From Dama dama (lineage: Eukaryota > Chordata > Mammalia > Artiodactyla > Cervidae): 64,000 nucleotides of DNA. A program made the translations under genes and the position numbers. Under the pieces are notes generated by a model, which saw only the letters and a list, made by a program, of their open reading frames with translations, was not told where the DNA came from and made no database searches. This document shows positions 10,483-22,481 of this stretch, piece after piece. Within the stretch, counting starts at the first letter, position 1. Each line of letters begins with the position of its first letter. The DNA lies in assembly GCF_033118175.1 (NCBI RefSeq), contig NC_083689.1, forward strand, positions 26,952,501 through 27,016,500. The letters run 5' to 3'.

Positions 10483-12954
10483 GTTCCTTGCAAGCAAAAA
10501 TAGAGACAATTAAGAAAAACTGAATATAAAAAAATTAAGTTCAACACAGTTACAATCTAATTTCTGTCAGTATACCAAAAGAAAAGTTAGTAATTTTTAT
10601 TTTTAGGGGAATTTTTAAAGGGTAGGTCCATCTGGAGCTCATGAGAACATTTTAATTCTCCATAAAAAGAAATATAAACCTCTAAACACTCAAAAACATT
10701 GTGTCAAAGGCTTCAGTTTGCAGCATTAAAAATGTGCATGTGCAATTTGAAACAAAAAGAAAGACTTTGCACATCCTATTTCTAGAGTGACTCTTCCAAC
10801 CCTTTTAAAAGGCATCAAAGATCTTACAGAATAGGTTTTAGCTTTTAAGGGCAGGGGGAACAGGACTGAAATCACAGTTAGATAAGAAGAAATTTTCTAA
10901 AGATGGATTAAGTCACTGTCTTGATTTCATAAATCTGCCCAGTCAGAGGTCTGCTTGACCAATGCCCAGTGGTTCCAACCATCCCTGATGAGGCTCTCGG
11001 TGCGTGAAGGAAGAAGTCCTTGAATGTCTAGTAAAACCGTCAGATGACTCCAGGCCCACTTACCATCTGACTATAGCCACATGAAAGACGGCAAGTAAAA
11101 ACTATTTAGACTTTCAAATGTCCAGTACCATCAGTGGGCAGAAACATCAGATAATAATAAATTTTTTAAATTTATTAAAACCAGATTTGGGGGCTCTATA
11201 TGGCAAAGCAGTATATAACTGAAACACCACATACAGTCCATCTTTGGGAGAAGAATGTGCATAGCCTTCAACCCCATCTAATTATCCTTCACCAAATCCC
11301 ATAGAGGGAAAGACACTAGAAAAGATTTGCATAGAACATGGTATTTCTCTGTCCAGTGTTCAGAGAATTTGAAAGACAACATCTCAGTCATTATATAAAT
11401 TCAGTAAATGCTTTGAATAGCAAATACCTCCAGCAGCTTCTGACGGATTGTTAACTGACCCAAGAGAAGACCTAAATTAATGTAATGTGGCAAACATTGT
11501 TTCAATATCAAATTTTTTTCTGATATGTATGATAACATATCATATCAATATCAAAATCAAATTTTTTTCTGATATGTATGCTAACAGGGCAAGTAAAGAT
11601 GCTGCCATTAACAAAACCACAAGTAACCACCAGGTCTCCAACTAAGAGTTCCAACAAACCTAGTAGAAAAATCAACCAGGATTTGATAAACAAATTATCC
11701 TCTATAAATTGGAATTGATTTCTAAAAAGAGATGCACTTAATTATTCTACTTCCTAGTTGTGTTAACAGAGAACACTTGGGTTGATGAACTGCTTTCAGT
11801 CCTGTTGTGTATGCTGGTGAAAACAGTAATCACTAAGTGTATGGAAAATCTAAGTTACCTCAAAAACTATACAGCCACTCAGCAGAAAATGAGTCAGAAT
11901 ATTGTTAACTTCAGTTCTAAGGAAGCCTCTATGTAAAACCTTCCATAAGAGCTTACTTCTGTTACTATTTCCTTTGTGGTTTGGTTCTGGGGTTTGAGAA
12001 GTAGGGAGGGTAATGTCTTAAATGTCTCCCAAGAATGGTGTCACGTAGCTATTTAAGAAGCTGTGAACATTTAACGCCACACAGAAAACTGGATAAAAAA
12101 ATAACTAATTATTTTTAAAATTGGAGGGCTGTCAGCAGGATCATCATTATTAGTGCTCAACATCACTAATCTTTGTCACCTTCTCAATGGCTCAGTTTTA
12201 GAAAAGGCAGGCAGAATAACTAATTTGGGTTTCTTGACCATGGTAGGGGTTCCTCTATGTGTGAAACCATTAATTTGTAGAATTACAGGGATGTGTGGGG
12301 TCTGTTATATTTAGCAGGCTATTACTGGCCTTGTAGGTTAATGTGGATTTTCATGTAATAAACTAGTATTTCCAAACAATGTGAGACTTAACTAAGGAAA
12401 GTGAATCCAGTTCACTGGACCTGAATGTAGTCGGATTAGGAATGTAGTGCTGAATTATTTTTCTCCGTACTGACCTATTAGGAATAATGGCATACAGAGA
12501 ATTTACAAAATTTATACTGGTAACTTTAAGACACTTTTGTTTTACTTTCAGCCAAAAGCTCTAAGATTGAAGCATCATCTGATATTAATTTTCTACTGGT
12601 TTCAGAATCTCCCACAGAAATGATAGGTTAAAACATTTGGAAAACAACATATGCCAGCCCAATTGGGCTCACTCTTTAGGCTCCATCTCATTTATTTTGT
12701 ATAAATGTATTAACATATTTTTCTTCTGGTCTCTTCTATGCAAGTATACTTTACAAAATTGGAAATATGTTGTACAAAAATAATACATCTAAGTGTATAG
12801 GGAAACTTGATATTTTGACACCAAAATGGCATTTTGAACTGATGGAGAAAATAGATTTTTTTTTTTTAAAGTGGCTGTTTCAACCAGCTAGCCATTTTTA
12901 AAAAGAGAAAAAAAACAAGCTGGAATCAAATATTTTAATACTAAACAATAAAAT
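10483..12954. other. Unrecognised AT-rich DNA
   Basis: No repeat family or gene is recognised with confidence. A short tandem duplication at 11507-11588 is listed separately. All frames are broken every few dozen codons; the longest, 61 codons at 11508-11693 minus, overlaps the duplication and has no known motif. Confidence 0.45.
11507..11588. repeat. 49-bp tandem duplication
   Basis: The phrase atcaaatttttttctgatat followed by gtatg occurs at 11507 and again at 11556. The unit is about 49 bases and the copies differ at few positions. It is a local duplication with no visible transposon features. Confidence 0.85.
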
Positions 12955-13480
12955 TTAAAAGGACTGGAAGAAAATATTAAAACTTTAAAAAATTTATTTC
13001 CATTATTAGAGACAGTCTTTCTAGGGAAAGCACAAAAATCAGAAAGAAGACCGATAAACTTCACCATGCAAAAACTGAAGAGTTGTTAGGGTTAAACAAA
13101 GAAAAATAACCTTACTCAAAGATAAAAGACAAATGACACTGAGAAAAAAATATCTTCAACTAACACCACAAAGGATAATTTTCTCTGTATATTAAGTGCC
13201 CTTAGAAATTTACCAGAAAAACACCAATAATGTAATTGTTAACATGGGGAAAGATCGTGGGCAAACCCTTCACACACACATATTTACATGCACCAATACA
13301 AATGTATATAACTCAAGACAGGAAGTTCAAACAACAGTAAGATACCTTTTTGAACCTATATGACAAAGATTTGAAAGTTCCCTTATATACACTGTTGATG
13401 AAAGTGTGAATAAATAACCACTTACATATTTTGATGATAGTGTAAACAGTTACAGACAGAAGCTTTGTTACCATCACAAC
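12955..13480 (+). mobile_element. Ancient L1/HAL1-like fragment, plus strand
   Basis: Weak but consistent resemblance to the C-terminal part of old L1 ORF2: ggactggaagaaaatatt near 12960, aaaagacaaatgacactgag near 13124, and the region around 13395 resembling the conserved 'cactgttgatgaaagtgtgaa' phrase. Many insertions, deletions and stops; only a relic. Confidence 0.5.
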
Positions 13481-13487
13481 TGAAATA

Positions 13488-13648
13488 CAGTTGACCCTTG
13501 AACTACGTGGGTTTGAACTGCATGGGTCCATTCATGTGCAGATACTTTTCAACAGAATACACTATAGTACTATGGGGTCCATGGTTGGTTGAATCCAAGG
13601 ATACAGAGGGCTGATTATAAATTATAAGCATTGTTCAAACGTCAACTA
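13488..13648 (+). mobile_element. Tigger2-like non-autonomous DNA transposon (internally deleted)
   Basis: It begins cagttgacccttgaactacg at 13488 and ends ttgttcaaacgtcaacta at 13631-13648. The two ends are imperfect terminal inverted repeats (three differences in about 18). TA dinucleotides flank both ends (13486-13487 and 13649-13650), the target-site duplication expected of Tc1/mariner-type elements. The body carries the phrases ggtttgaactgcatgggtcc and atggttggttgaatccaagg typical of Tigger2-type elements. At about 161 bases it is a short non-autonomous form with no transposase. Confidence 0.75.
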
Positions 13649-13650
13649 TA

Positions 13651-14045
13651 CAGTCAATTCTCACAATCCATGGTAGTTACAATCTATAAAGTTGCTGCAA
13701 ACACTGAATTAGCAAACAATGAATCATTGCTCTTAGGGGAAATAAAGAATTCGGTTTCTGTAAGCCTCTGGTCACAATATTTTCATCATCTGATCAATAC
13801 ATATTCTTGTTTTATGTAGGCTTCTTTTTGAAGATACCTTATTTAATATGTATTGTTCATTCATTAACACTGAGCTCATAGCTAATAGCAATATGGCTCA
13901 TGGCAAATAAAGTTTATTCAACACACGCATTTTCTGTGTATCACACCACAGCCCTTATGTCCTTAGGAACACTAGATAGCACTTCAGGACCCTGCTTTGG
14001 AAGCATATTAAACAGCAATGTCACTAATAGAAAGAAAAAAACCCC
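13651..14045 (+). mobile_element. Old DNA-transposon relic, possibly Kanga1 (Tc2-like)
   Basis: The block starts cagtcaattctcacaatcca directly after the TA that closes the Tigger2-like element. It continues with aaagttgctgcaaacactga, ctcttaggggaaataaagaa and aagcctctggtcacaatatt, which I associate with a mammalian Tc1/mariner-type element, probably Kanga1. Open frames at 13631-13819 and 13900-14103 lie in it but show no transposase motif. The family name is my recollection only; the repetitive origin is more certain than the name. Confidence 0.5.
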
Positions 14046-15128
14046 CACAGTACTAAATAGATTACAATTAGTACCAAGCATCTCATCTAAAATTATTGAC
14101 TAGAAAGACTGATGAACAACAATTATATACTTAAAAATTAATTTACTCCACTTTAGCAAGTTTAAATACTTTAATGTCTAAACCAAATTTGAAAATACTG
14201 AAACAAAAACAGGTAAACCATTAAACCTGCTTCTACCTAGAGTAGCAGTATTATACAGATTCAAATAAATATACTATTAATTTGAACTAACAATGTATTT
14301 GAGAAAGATTTATAAGAATCCTTTTTAGTTACGCCTTTGCATAGCTTTGTAAAAAGCCTGTTTTCTATCCAAGCAAATGTAGCAATTGATAACTAAATTC
14401 ATACAAATTAAAACTATAAATCAACATCTTAGAAGTTGATTATTGAGATAAACAACTGTCATACAAACCATTACTTAAGTCTCTCTGACATAGGTACTGA
14501 ACCAGATAAAAACCAGAAGTTAACTCTCTGTAACTTTGTTCTCCATCAAAGCATTAACTATATAAATATTCCTATAATATTATGACTTAATGAAAGTATT
14601 CTATTATTCTTTCTTTTTTTTAGAGAGATGAGTAAACAGGCTCAAAGACGGCAAATTTTTCAAAGGTTATATTGCCCTATATAAGTATTTGAGATGACAA
14701 CTTCCAGAGTCATTGACCAAAGTGGCTTAATTGACTTTTGAAGGCTTCCAATGAAGGAATAGCTTAGAAATTAGATAGACCTGACAAAAAAGTCAAATCT
14801 GACAAAAAGACCTTCACATGGAAAACTTATTTTTTGAGGGAAAAAAGTATACATGTACAACTAAATGGATAATTACTTTAGCTTTTTTATTGTATCTCTA
14901 AAATAAAGAAAGAAGAGTTAACTCCAGCTAGAGAAAAGAAAGAAAACTAACCATTCCCTGTACTTGCCTGGATTACACAGGATTTTCATGTTACCAGTCT
15001 CGATATACATGGCAATGCTTCCCATGCTACACAAGGGACACAAGCTCCCCCCACTGTTGCTACTGTTGACCCAAGAAAAAAAATTATATTCTTCCCATAA
15101 TAAAAGAAAGATCTAAATATTCAACTAG
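14046..15128. other. AT-rich DNA with a possible MIR fragment
   Basis: Mostly unrecognised. At about 14622-14700 the phrase agagagatgagtaaacaggc, then gcaaatttttcaaaggttat, resembles the MIR core in reverse, but weakly. No gene is supported. Confidence 0.35.
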
Positions 15129-17215
15129 AGGTCCCTGTCATTGCAGTAAAACAAGAAGAAACAGCTATAGAGATTACAAAGACATAAACTGTCTTTATTT
15201 TCAGATGACATAATTGTGTACAAAGAAAATCCTAATGAATCTTTAAGAACATCACAAAAAGTAATAAGCAAATTTAGCAATATGGCAAAACATAAACTCA
15301 CTATCCAAAAATAAATAAGTTAAAAATAAACTATTTGAAAATAAAAATTTAAATATTTTATAATAGTATCAAAACACCAAATATTTAAAAATTTTTCTAA
15401 ATATTTTTCTAAATTTATAAATATTAACAAATGATGGACAACACTGACCCACTAAAAACTATAAAACATTCCTGACAGAAATTAGAGAAAACTAAACAAA
15501 CAAATAAATAATACTATGTTTATGAATCAGAGGACTCAATGGTGTTAACATATCTGGTCTCTCCAAATATATTTATAGATTAAATACAATCACAATTAAA
15601 ATCCATTAAAGAGTTTTTAAATTGGCATGGCAATTAAAAATTTATATTAAAAGGTAAAGGATGAAAAATAACTAAAATAGGATAAAACACCAAAAGCAAA
15701 GACAAATGCAAAAAAGGACAAATGAAAATACATCATACTAAAAAGATTCTACAGAGCAAAAGAAACCATTGACAAAATAACAATCTGCTAAAGCTGAAAA
15801 AAATGCAAAAAAAAGAAAAATAGCCTAAAATAGCCTTATAAGTAAAAGGAGAAATATATGCCACCTAATTTTAAGCCTTTTTATATAGCTATAGTTACCA
15901 AGGTCTTCTGCATTAAAGGCAGATTCTTTACCAACTGAGCTATCAAGGCAACCTGGGTCAGGAAGATCCGCTGGAGAAGGTATAGGCTACCCACTCCAGT
16001 ATTCTTGGCCTTCCCTTGTGGCTCAGCTGGTAAAGAATCCACCTGCAATTTAGGAGACCTGGGTTTGATCCCTGGGTTTGGAAGATCCCCTGGAGAAGGG
16101 TAAGGCTACCCACTCCAGTATTCTGGCCTGGAGAATTCCATGGGCTGTAGAGTCCATGGGGACGCAAAGAATCGGACATGACTGAGTGACTTTCACTTTC
16201 ATACTTTTCATAGTTACCAAAACAGTATGGATTGGCAAAAGGATACATCAATGGAACTGAACAGCCTAGAAACAGAGCCTTGATATTTGAAAACAGAACT
16301 AAATTAAGAGAGAAAGGTAAATCTCTTCAATAAATGCTATGGAAACACTGATTATCCATTAGGGATTAAAAAACTTCAATACTTACCTCATGCCATACTG
16401 AAAATTGAATCAAGATGAATAACAGATTTATATACAAAAACAATAAAGGTTTATTCTAAAACCTAACATTTTTTGCTCTTAAAAAAAAGCATGACTCAAT
16501 AAAAAGCCACAAACTGGAAGAAAATATTCACAACACATGAAACTGGCAAAAAATGGTTGACAACACTAAGTCTGAAATGACATGGAGCAAGTGAAATTCT
16601 GCATTTCAGGTCAGAGGGTAAAATCCTACAACTACTTCAAAAAACCATTTGGCATTTGCTTAAAAAGTTAAATATACACTTATCCCCTGACCCAGGATTC
16701 CTCTAACTATTCCACTCCCCACTTTTTCCCCAAGGGAAATGAAAGTATATATACACAAAAACAGCTTATACATGAATGTTAATGGCAGCTTTATTAATAA
16801 CAGTCCCCAACTGGAAATAACCCAGATGACCACCAACAAGAGAAGGGATTTAAAAAAAAAAAAACAAAAAACTATAGAATATTCCTATAATGGAACACTT
16901 TTCAGCAATAAAAAGGAGTAAGTTACCGACACACACAAACACAGCTGAGCTGTGAAAATATTACGCTAAATGAAATAAACAGACACCAAAAAGTACATAT
17001 GTATGATTCCAACTATATGAATTCTAGATTAATCAAAACCAACGTTAGGGGTTTTGCAGTCAATTCAGTGGTTGTTCCTGAGCGGAATGACTATGAAACG
17101 GACAGAGGGGACTTCCAAAATGATGGCAATACTCTGTTTATTGATATCTCCTCATCAAAACAGACTGAAAGGTTACAGTAAAGATCTGAGCATTTCACTT
17201 TATGTAATTTTTAAC
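15129..17215 (+). mobile_element. Old L1 (L1M-type) ORF2-3' UTR portion, plus strand
   Basis: The copy enters in the reverse-transcriptase domain. Translated near 15198-15222 it gives LFSDDIIVY, a degenerate form of the catalytic [FY]xDD box with serine where alanine is usual. ORF2 then continues to the 3' region: ttaatggcagctttattaat near 16779, aatattcctataatggaaca near 16878, tttatgtaatttttaaccta at the end. Frameshifts and stops are everywhere. A 5'-inverted SINE interrupts it at 15902-16209. An 11-base duplication of L1 sequence around that SINE shows the L1 was there first. Confidence 0.8.
15902..16209 (+). mobile_element. Bov-tA SINE with inverted 5' end
   Basis: The first 46 bases (about 15902-15947) are the SINE head in reverse: cagattctttaccaactgag is the complement of the usual head. 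The rest (15948-16209) is plus strand, with the second tRNA-like unit at about 16010 (cttcccttgtggctcagctg), gaagatcccctggagaaggg, and the tcggacatgactgagtgact tail. The same 11-base repeat atagttaccaa flanks the whole composite at 15891-15901 and 16210-16220, so both pieces arrived in one event. About a dozen bases between them are missing. This fits twin priming. An older reverse fragment already in place is the less likely alternative. Confidence 0.85.
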
Positions 17216-19524
17216 CTAATTTGAAAATACAAATATATATATATATATGTACATATATATATTTACAAAGCTAGATTAACCCTGAGCTCTAAGACTTTTT
17301 CTGCTAACGTTCTATATTTTTTTTGATAGTAATATATTTTATCTCCATATTACTGGAGAGGATAAAGATATCATTCCCTTAGTAAGGGAACAGTTTATAA
17401 TATTACTAATATTCTATAATAGTATATCTATAATATTAAATATACTATACCTGTAATAGTGTTAGTATCAGTACTGTCTGCTTTCAGTATTAGCTCAGTT
17501 AATCTACTGAGTAACTATAAGAACCATAAGTAAGAACCATATCACTAAAAGCATTTTTTTTGCCATCAAAATTTCCAAAAACTGAAGACAAAAAAATACC
17601 CTTCTTAATTGACATTGTCTCTTTCCAGTAATAGTAAAATCAGATCCCCATATAAAAGGGAGGCTAACACAATATAAATTGAGACCCTATTATAAAACAA
17701 ACTATACTAATGGAAAATGTATTTGAGCAATAACAATTTAAATCTTATAATGTACACACTTCAGTTAAATTCAACAATTCTTTATTTGATTCAGTTTCAA
17801 TGAATTTCATAGCTACATCCAGACAAATTAGTGAGGTGACATTTATTAGCCTGACATTTCAATGGTTCCAGTGGAGCACAACAAAAATACACTCTTGGAA
17901 CAGAGCTTCAGGACCTATTGAGGTCAGGGAAAAACAAAATCAGTCTATTGGCATGGCGGCATTAATTTGCCCAAAACGCCCATTACTTCCTCAATTTTTA
18001 TCTTAGCCTTGGCCTCATGTCTTTCTGTCCCGAGGTATTTTCAGGGCAAAGCTCTTAAGAGAACTAAAGAGCTAGAATTGCTTCACCCTGCATCAGACAT
18101 GCTCAGGAATGCCATCGGCTAGTTAGATGGCTAATGATCAGGTAGTACACTTATCACTGCTTGGTCTATGACCAGGCAATCAATAGAAACATGACCAGTA
18201 CAGAATGAAATTCGCAGTGTTTCGAGAAAAGTTATAAGAAATGGTTTCGAACAAAGGCAAACAAATATTCTGTTACTCATTTTACTCACATCAGTCTCAG
18301 AAGGATGTCAAGCCTCAGAACATTTTTTCTTATAATATCAGTGTTTCAGCAACATAACTACATGTTATCTAAGATTTATTAAAAGATACCAAAAATAACA
18401 GATAATTTTTATAAAATACCTTTAGAAGATGATTTTTTCCAAATACTGTTCTCAAGGGACACTTGGTATATAGAACATCAAAGACTTTAAGGAATGGATA
18501 TAATGTACTAGGACCATTTTTCTTACTACATTTATTACCAATGGAGGTTTTGTATCATTAAAAGCATTATGTTTAAGAATATACACAGAAGGTATTTATT
18601 TGATCCCTTTAATTAATGCGTATCACTCAGTGTCATCCCACATGTACCAAACTGGCCCCTGACTCCAAACTGGCCTTGAGACCTCACAAAGACCATTCAT
18701 ACCACTTTAGACATCTTGCTCCTGTATCACCCTGAATTACAGTATTTCTGGAAATTCTCACCACCAAGGAAGTCTTTTAGTTTGCATTAACTACCCAGAA
18801 TATTAATTACTACAGCTAGATTTTACAAAAGGTAAAAATTTTTAAGTGCCCAGACCAAAGTTTGCAGAAAATAAAGTCTCATTCTGTGTGACTATTGAAT
18901 AATTTACTATTTATGACACTCCAGGTTGCAATGGAAATATCTTTTGCTCCCCAAGTCCACACTAATTTTAGATAGGTATTTTCAAGGTCACACAGTTTCA
19001 ACTAGTAGACTCCTAGGGCCCTAAGGAATCCAAATTACATACTATCATTGATTCATTCATCTACTTAACTGTCACTTACTGAACACTTAAAATGAGCCAG
19101 GCATTTTGTGCTTCTTGTACCCTGGCCTCATGTTCAACTGAGTACCTACATAGGAATTCCCCCATGATTAGGAACAGATTCTGCCTGCTTTCATATTTGT
19201 TCGAGTTTTCGCTATAAGTGAAAAACTACCACCAGTTCTGAAGTCTTCCCTCTTCTTACTAGGAAATTCAGCAAAATATAAAACAAATAGAAAGCTTATA
19301 TTAAATCTCAACATCCAGATATTCTCTAGTTGAGTATGAACATGAAGCAACCCTCTACCCCTAGCTATTCCACTGTAACCTTGTAAAAGTAACATGAGGT
19401 ATACAAAGAAAATCATTGCTTTTCTGTTTTAGCACAGTATATTTTGGAATGTTTGTTTATTGGCCTATAAATTGATGGTGACACTGGTAAAACTATAAAA
19501 TAACTCTACTTAAAATTCTTGTCA
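17216..19524. other. Unrecognised DNA with AT-dinucleotide runs
   Basis: A short (AT)n/(TA)n microsatellite lies at about 17232-17262, and AT-rich palindromic stretches follow at 17395-17475. Faint MIR-like phrases occur near 18980 (aaggtcacacagtttcaact) and 19090 (gagccaggcatttt) but are too weak to call. No gene is supported; a 68-codon frame at 17800-18006 has no recognised motif. Confidence 0.4.
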
Positions 19525-20450
19525 AGAAAGCAAAAAGCAAAACTACAGACTGGTAGAAAATATTTATAAATCATATATCTGATAAAGGACTTGTATAAAG
19601 AACATATAAAAGAAACTTAAAACTAGATAATAAAAAACCCCCAAATTTTAAATAGTCCAACAGTTTAAATAATCTTTTTGAAAAAGAAAAACAGTGAAAA
19701 GATGCTCAACATCATTTCTCGTTAATAAACACAAATAAAAACTGCAATGTGATAACACTTCATTTCCACTAGGATGACAAAAATCAAAATGACAAACAAT
19801 AACTAGTATTAGCAAGGATATGGAGAAATTGGAAACTTCATGCTTTGCTGCTGGGAATGTAAAAATGGTTTGGATGCTATAGAAATCAGTTTAACTTCCA
19901 CTCAGAAGTTAAACATACAGTTACTATATGATCCAGCAATTCTACTCTTACATACATACCAAAGAGAAAATAAAACTATGTCCATGCAAAAAATTTACAC
20001 ATGAATTTTCATAACATTATTATTCATAATGGGTAAAAAGTGGAAAAAAACCAAATGGCCATTATTAATGTCTAGACAAATGAGCATTATTTAGGAATAA
20101 AAAAGAATGATGTACTGATACATGCTAAACATGAATGAACCTTGAAAACATTATGCTAAATGAAAAAAAGTCACAAAAGATGACAATTCATATGTTTCCA
20201 CTGATATGAAGTGTCTAGAACAGGCCAATCAATACAGACAAAAAGTTGATTAGCAACTGCTTAGAGCTAGAGGTGGGGGACACTAAGGAGTGACAGTCAG
20301 TGCTCAGTTTCTCTCCTGGAACATGAAGACATTCTATAATTCGATTATGATGACTGCACAACTCTATGAGGGTACAATGAATTGTACACTTAAAATGAAT
20401 AAATTTTATGGTATGTGAATTATATTTCAACACAGCTATTTTAAAAACTA
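19525..20450 (+). mobile_element. Old L1 (L1M-type) 3' end, plus strand
   Basis: This resembles the ORF2 C-terminus and 3' UTR of an old L1: gaaaagatgctcaacatcat near 19697, gatccagcaattctactctt near 19930, and aatgaattgtacacttaaaa near 20376, which is typical of the L1M 3' UTR. The frame is destroyed. It ends just before the next L1 begins. Confidence 0.8.
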
Positions 20451-20529
20451 TTCTGAAAAGTTAAATTCTTGATAAAAGAAACTACATCTGTGTAGTTTAA
20501 AGGAAACAATTTTAGATTTGACATCAAAC

Positions 20530-22035
20530 ACAAAGGAAACAGAAAATAAATATCTGGAATTAAATCAAACTAAAAAGCCTCTGCAGAGCAAAGGAAACTA
20601 TTAAAAAATGAGAGAAAATATTTTTAAAGCATATATCCAGTAAGGGATTGATTTCCTAATTATGTAAAGAACTCATAAAAAATGGATCCATGGAATTCTC
20701 CAGGCCAGAATAATGGAGTAGGTAGCCGTTTTCTTCTCCAGGGGATCTTCCCAACCAAGGGATCGAACCCAGGACTCCTGTATTACTGGCATATTCTTTA
20801 CCACCTGAGTCACCAGGGAAGTCCAAGAATACTGGAGGGGGTAGCCTATCCCTTCTCCAGCGGATCTTCCTGACCCAGGAATCGAACCGGGGCCTCCTGC
20901 ATTGCAGGTGGATTCTTTACCAGCTGAGCTACCAGGTAAGCCCCCCTACCCCAAAAAGGGCAGAAGATCTAAACAGATGTTTTCCCAAAGAAAACATACA
21001 GGTGGCCAATGGGTACATGAAAAGATGCTCAACATCACAAATTATCAAAGGAATGCAAAACAAAACTACAATATCACCTCACACCTGTTAGAATGGCTAT
21101 CATTCCCCCCACCCCAAAAAAAACCCACAAGTAACAACAAATGTTGCAAGAACATGAAGAAAAGGGAATCTTTGTACACTGTTGTTGGTGGGAATGTAAA
21201 CTGGTGCAACCACTGTGGAAAACCATATGGAGGTTTCTCAAAAAGCTAAAAAGAACTACCATTTGACCCTGAATCTCCATGCTTGGATATACATCTGAAA
21301 AAACAAAAACACTATATTTGAAAAGATACACCTACCCCAAGGTTTACATCAACATTATTTACAATTGACAAGATACGGGAGCAACCTAAGTGTTTATTTT
21401 CGGATGAATGGATAAAGCAGATGCAGTATATTGCATATGTATATACAATATGTGCAAATGTATACACTATATATACATATATAAAATTCTTGTGTGAATA
21501 TATTTTGGTATATGCATATGCACACATACAATGGAATATTACCAAGCCATAAAAAGAATGAAATGCTACTTAAGACAATATGAATGGACCTCAGATAATA
21601 TGTTTAGGGAAATAAGCCAGTCAGATAAATACTATATGTTATCACTCAAATGTGGAAATTAAAAAATAAAAAAATCCAAATGTATATAATAAAAAAGAAA
21701 CATACAGATACAGAAAACAAACTAGTGGACATACCGGTGGAGAGAGGGAAGGGGAAAGATATGGTCATGGGATTAAGAGTTATAAACTCCTATATATAAA
21801 ATGAATAAGCAACAAGGATATATTGTATATATAGGGTTAATATAGCCATCATTTTGTAATAACTTTAAATGGTGTGCAGAATGGCTGCAATGGAGGAAGG
21901 GGTCAATTGTATGGTGATGGATGGTAATTACAAAGTAATAATCACTTTGTAATGTACAGAGGACTAATTATAACGGTGTACATCTAAAACCTATATAATG
22001 TTATATACTAATTTTACCTCAATAAAAAAGGGCAA
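20530..22035 (+). mobile_element. L1 3' portion, artiodactyl type, plus strand
   Basis: ORF2 C-terminal sequence (agcaaaggaaactattaaaa near 20588; the cysteine-rich region near 21180-21250 with gtgggaatgtaaactggtgc) leads into a 3' UTR with atagccatcattttgtaata near 21843 and the end near 22035, with an aataaaaaa terminus. A minus-strand SINE splits it at about 20683-20942. A purely AT/CA-rich expansion at about 21425-21530 interrupts the alignment where the L1 would read continuously. The coding frame is broken. Confidence 0.82.
20683..20942 (-). mobile_element. Bov-tA SINE (dimeric form), minus strand
   Basis: Two tRNA-like units are seen in reverse. The first spans about 20683-20823, with ttcttctccaggggatcttc. 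The second spans about 20825-20942, with gcattgcaggtggattcttt and gagctaccaggtaagccc. It interrupts the L1 at 20530-22035. No clear target-site duplication is visible. Confidence 0.92.
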
Positions 22036-22481
22036 AAAATAACTTACTTGCAAAAGTGAGTGCATATTTTTCAAGAATGTAAGTGTAATTCTTTGTCATT
22101 GATGATGTCCTCTAGGGAGATCAGCACAAACAAACAAGGTTAATCAGAACCTATCCTTCAGGCACTCCAACATTTACAAGCTAGTCTTAGGCAGAAGAAC
22201 CAACTTTCTCAGAATACTAAGAAAGAGAAATTTATAGGAATAAATTTGGGAGAAAGAAGCTTCTCAGAATCTTGGACAACCTGAAGACTGATTTTAAAAA
22301 AGAGGGTGGTCATCTACATTGGATGCTGCTTATAAATTCAAGTAAGATGAGAGCAGAAAAATGACCAATGTGACTGTGGTGCCAACAATGCCTTCTATAA
22401 TCATGGAATGAAGAGAGTGAAAATCTAGTTGGGGTGGCTGAGAAAAAATAGGAAGGAAAGATCTGGAGTAAGTGAACATCA
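22036..22481. other. Unrecognised DNA
   Basis: No repeat, RNA gene or exon is recognised between the L1 end and the BovB start. Confidence 0.4.
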
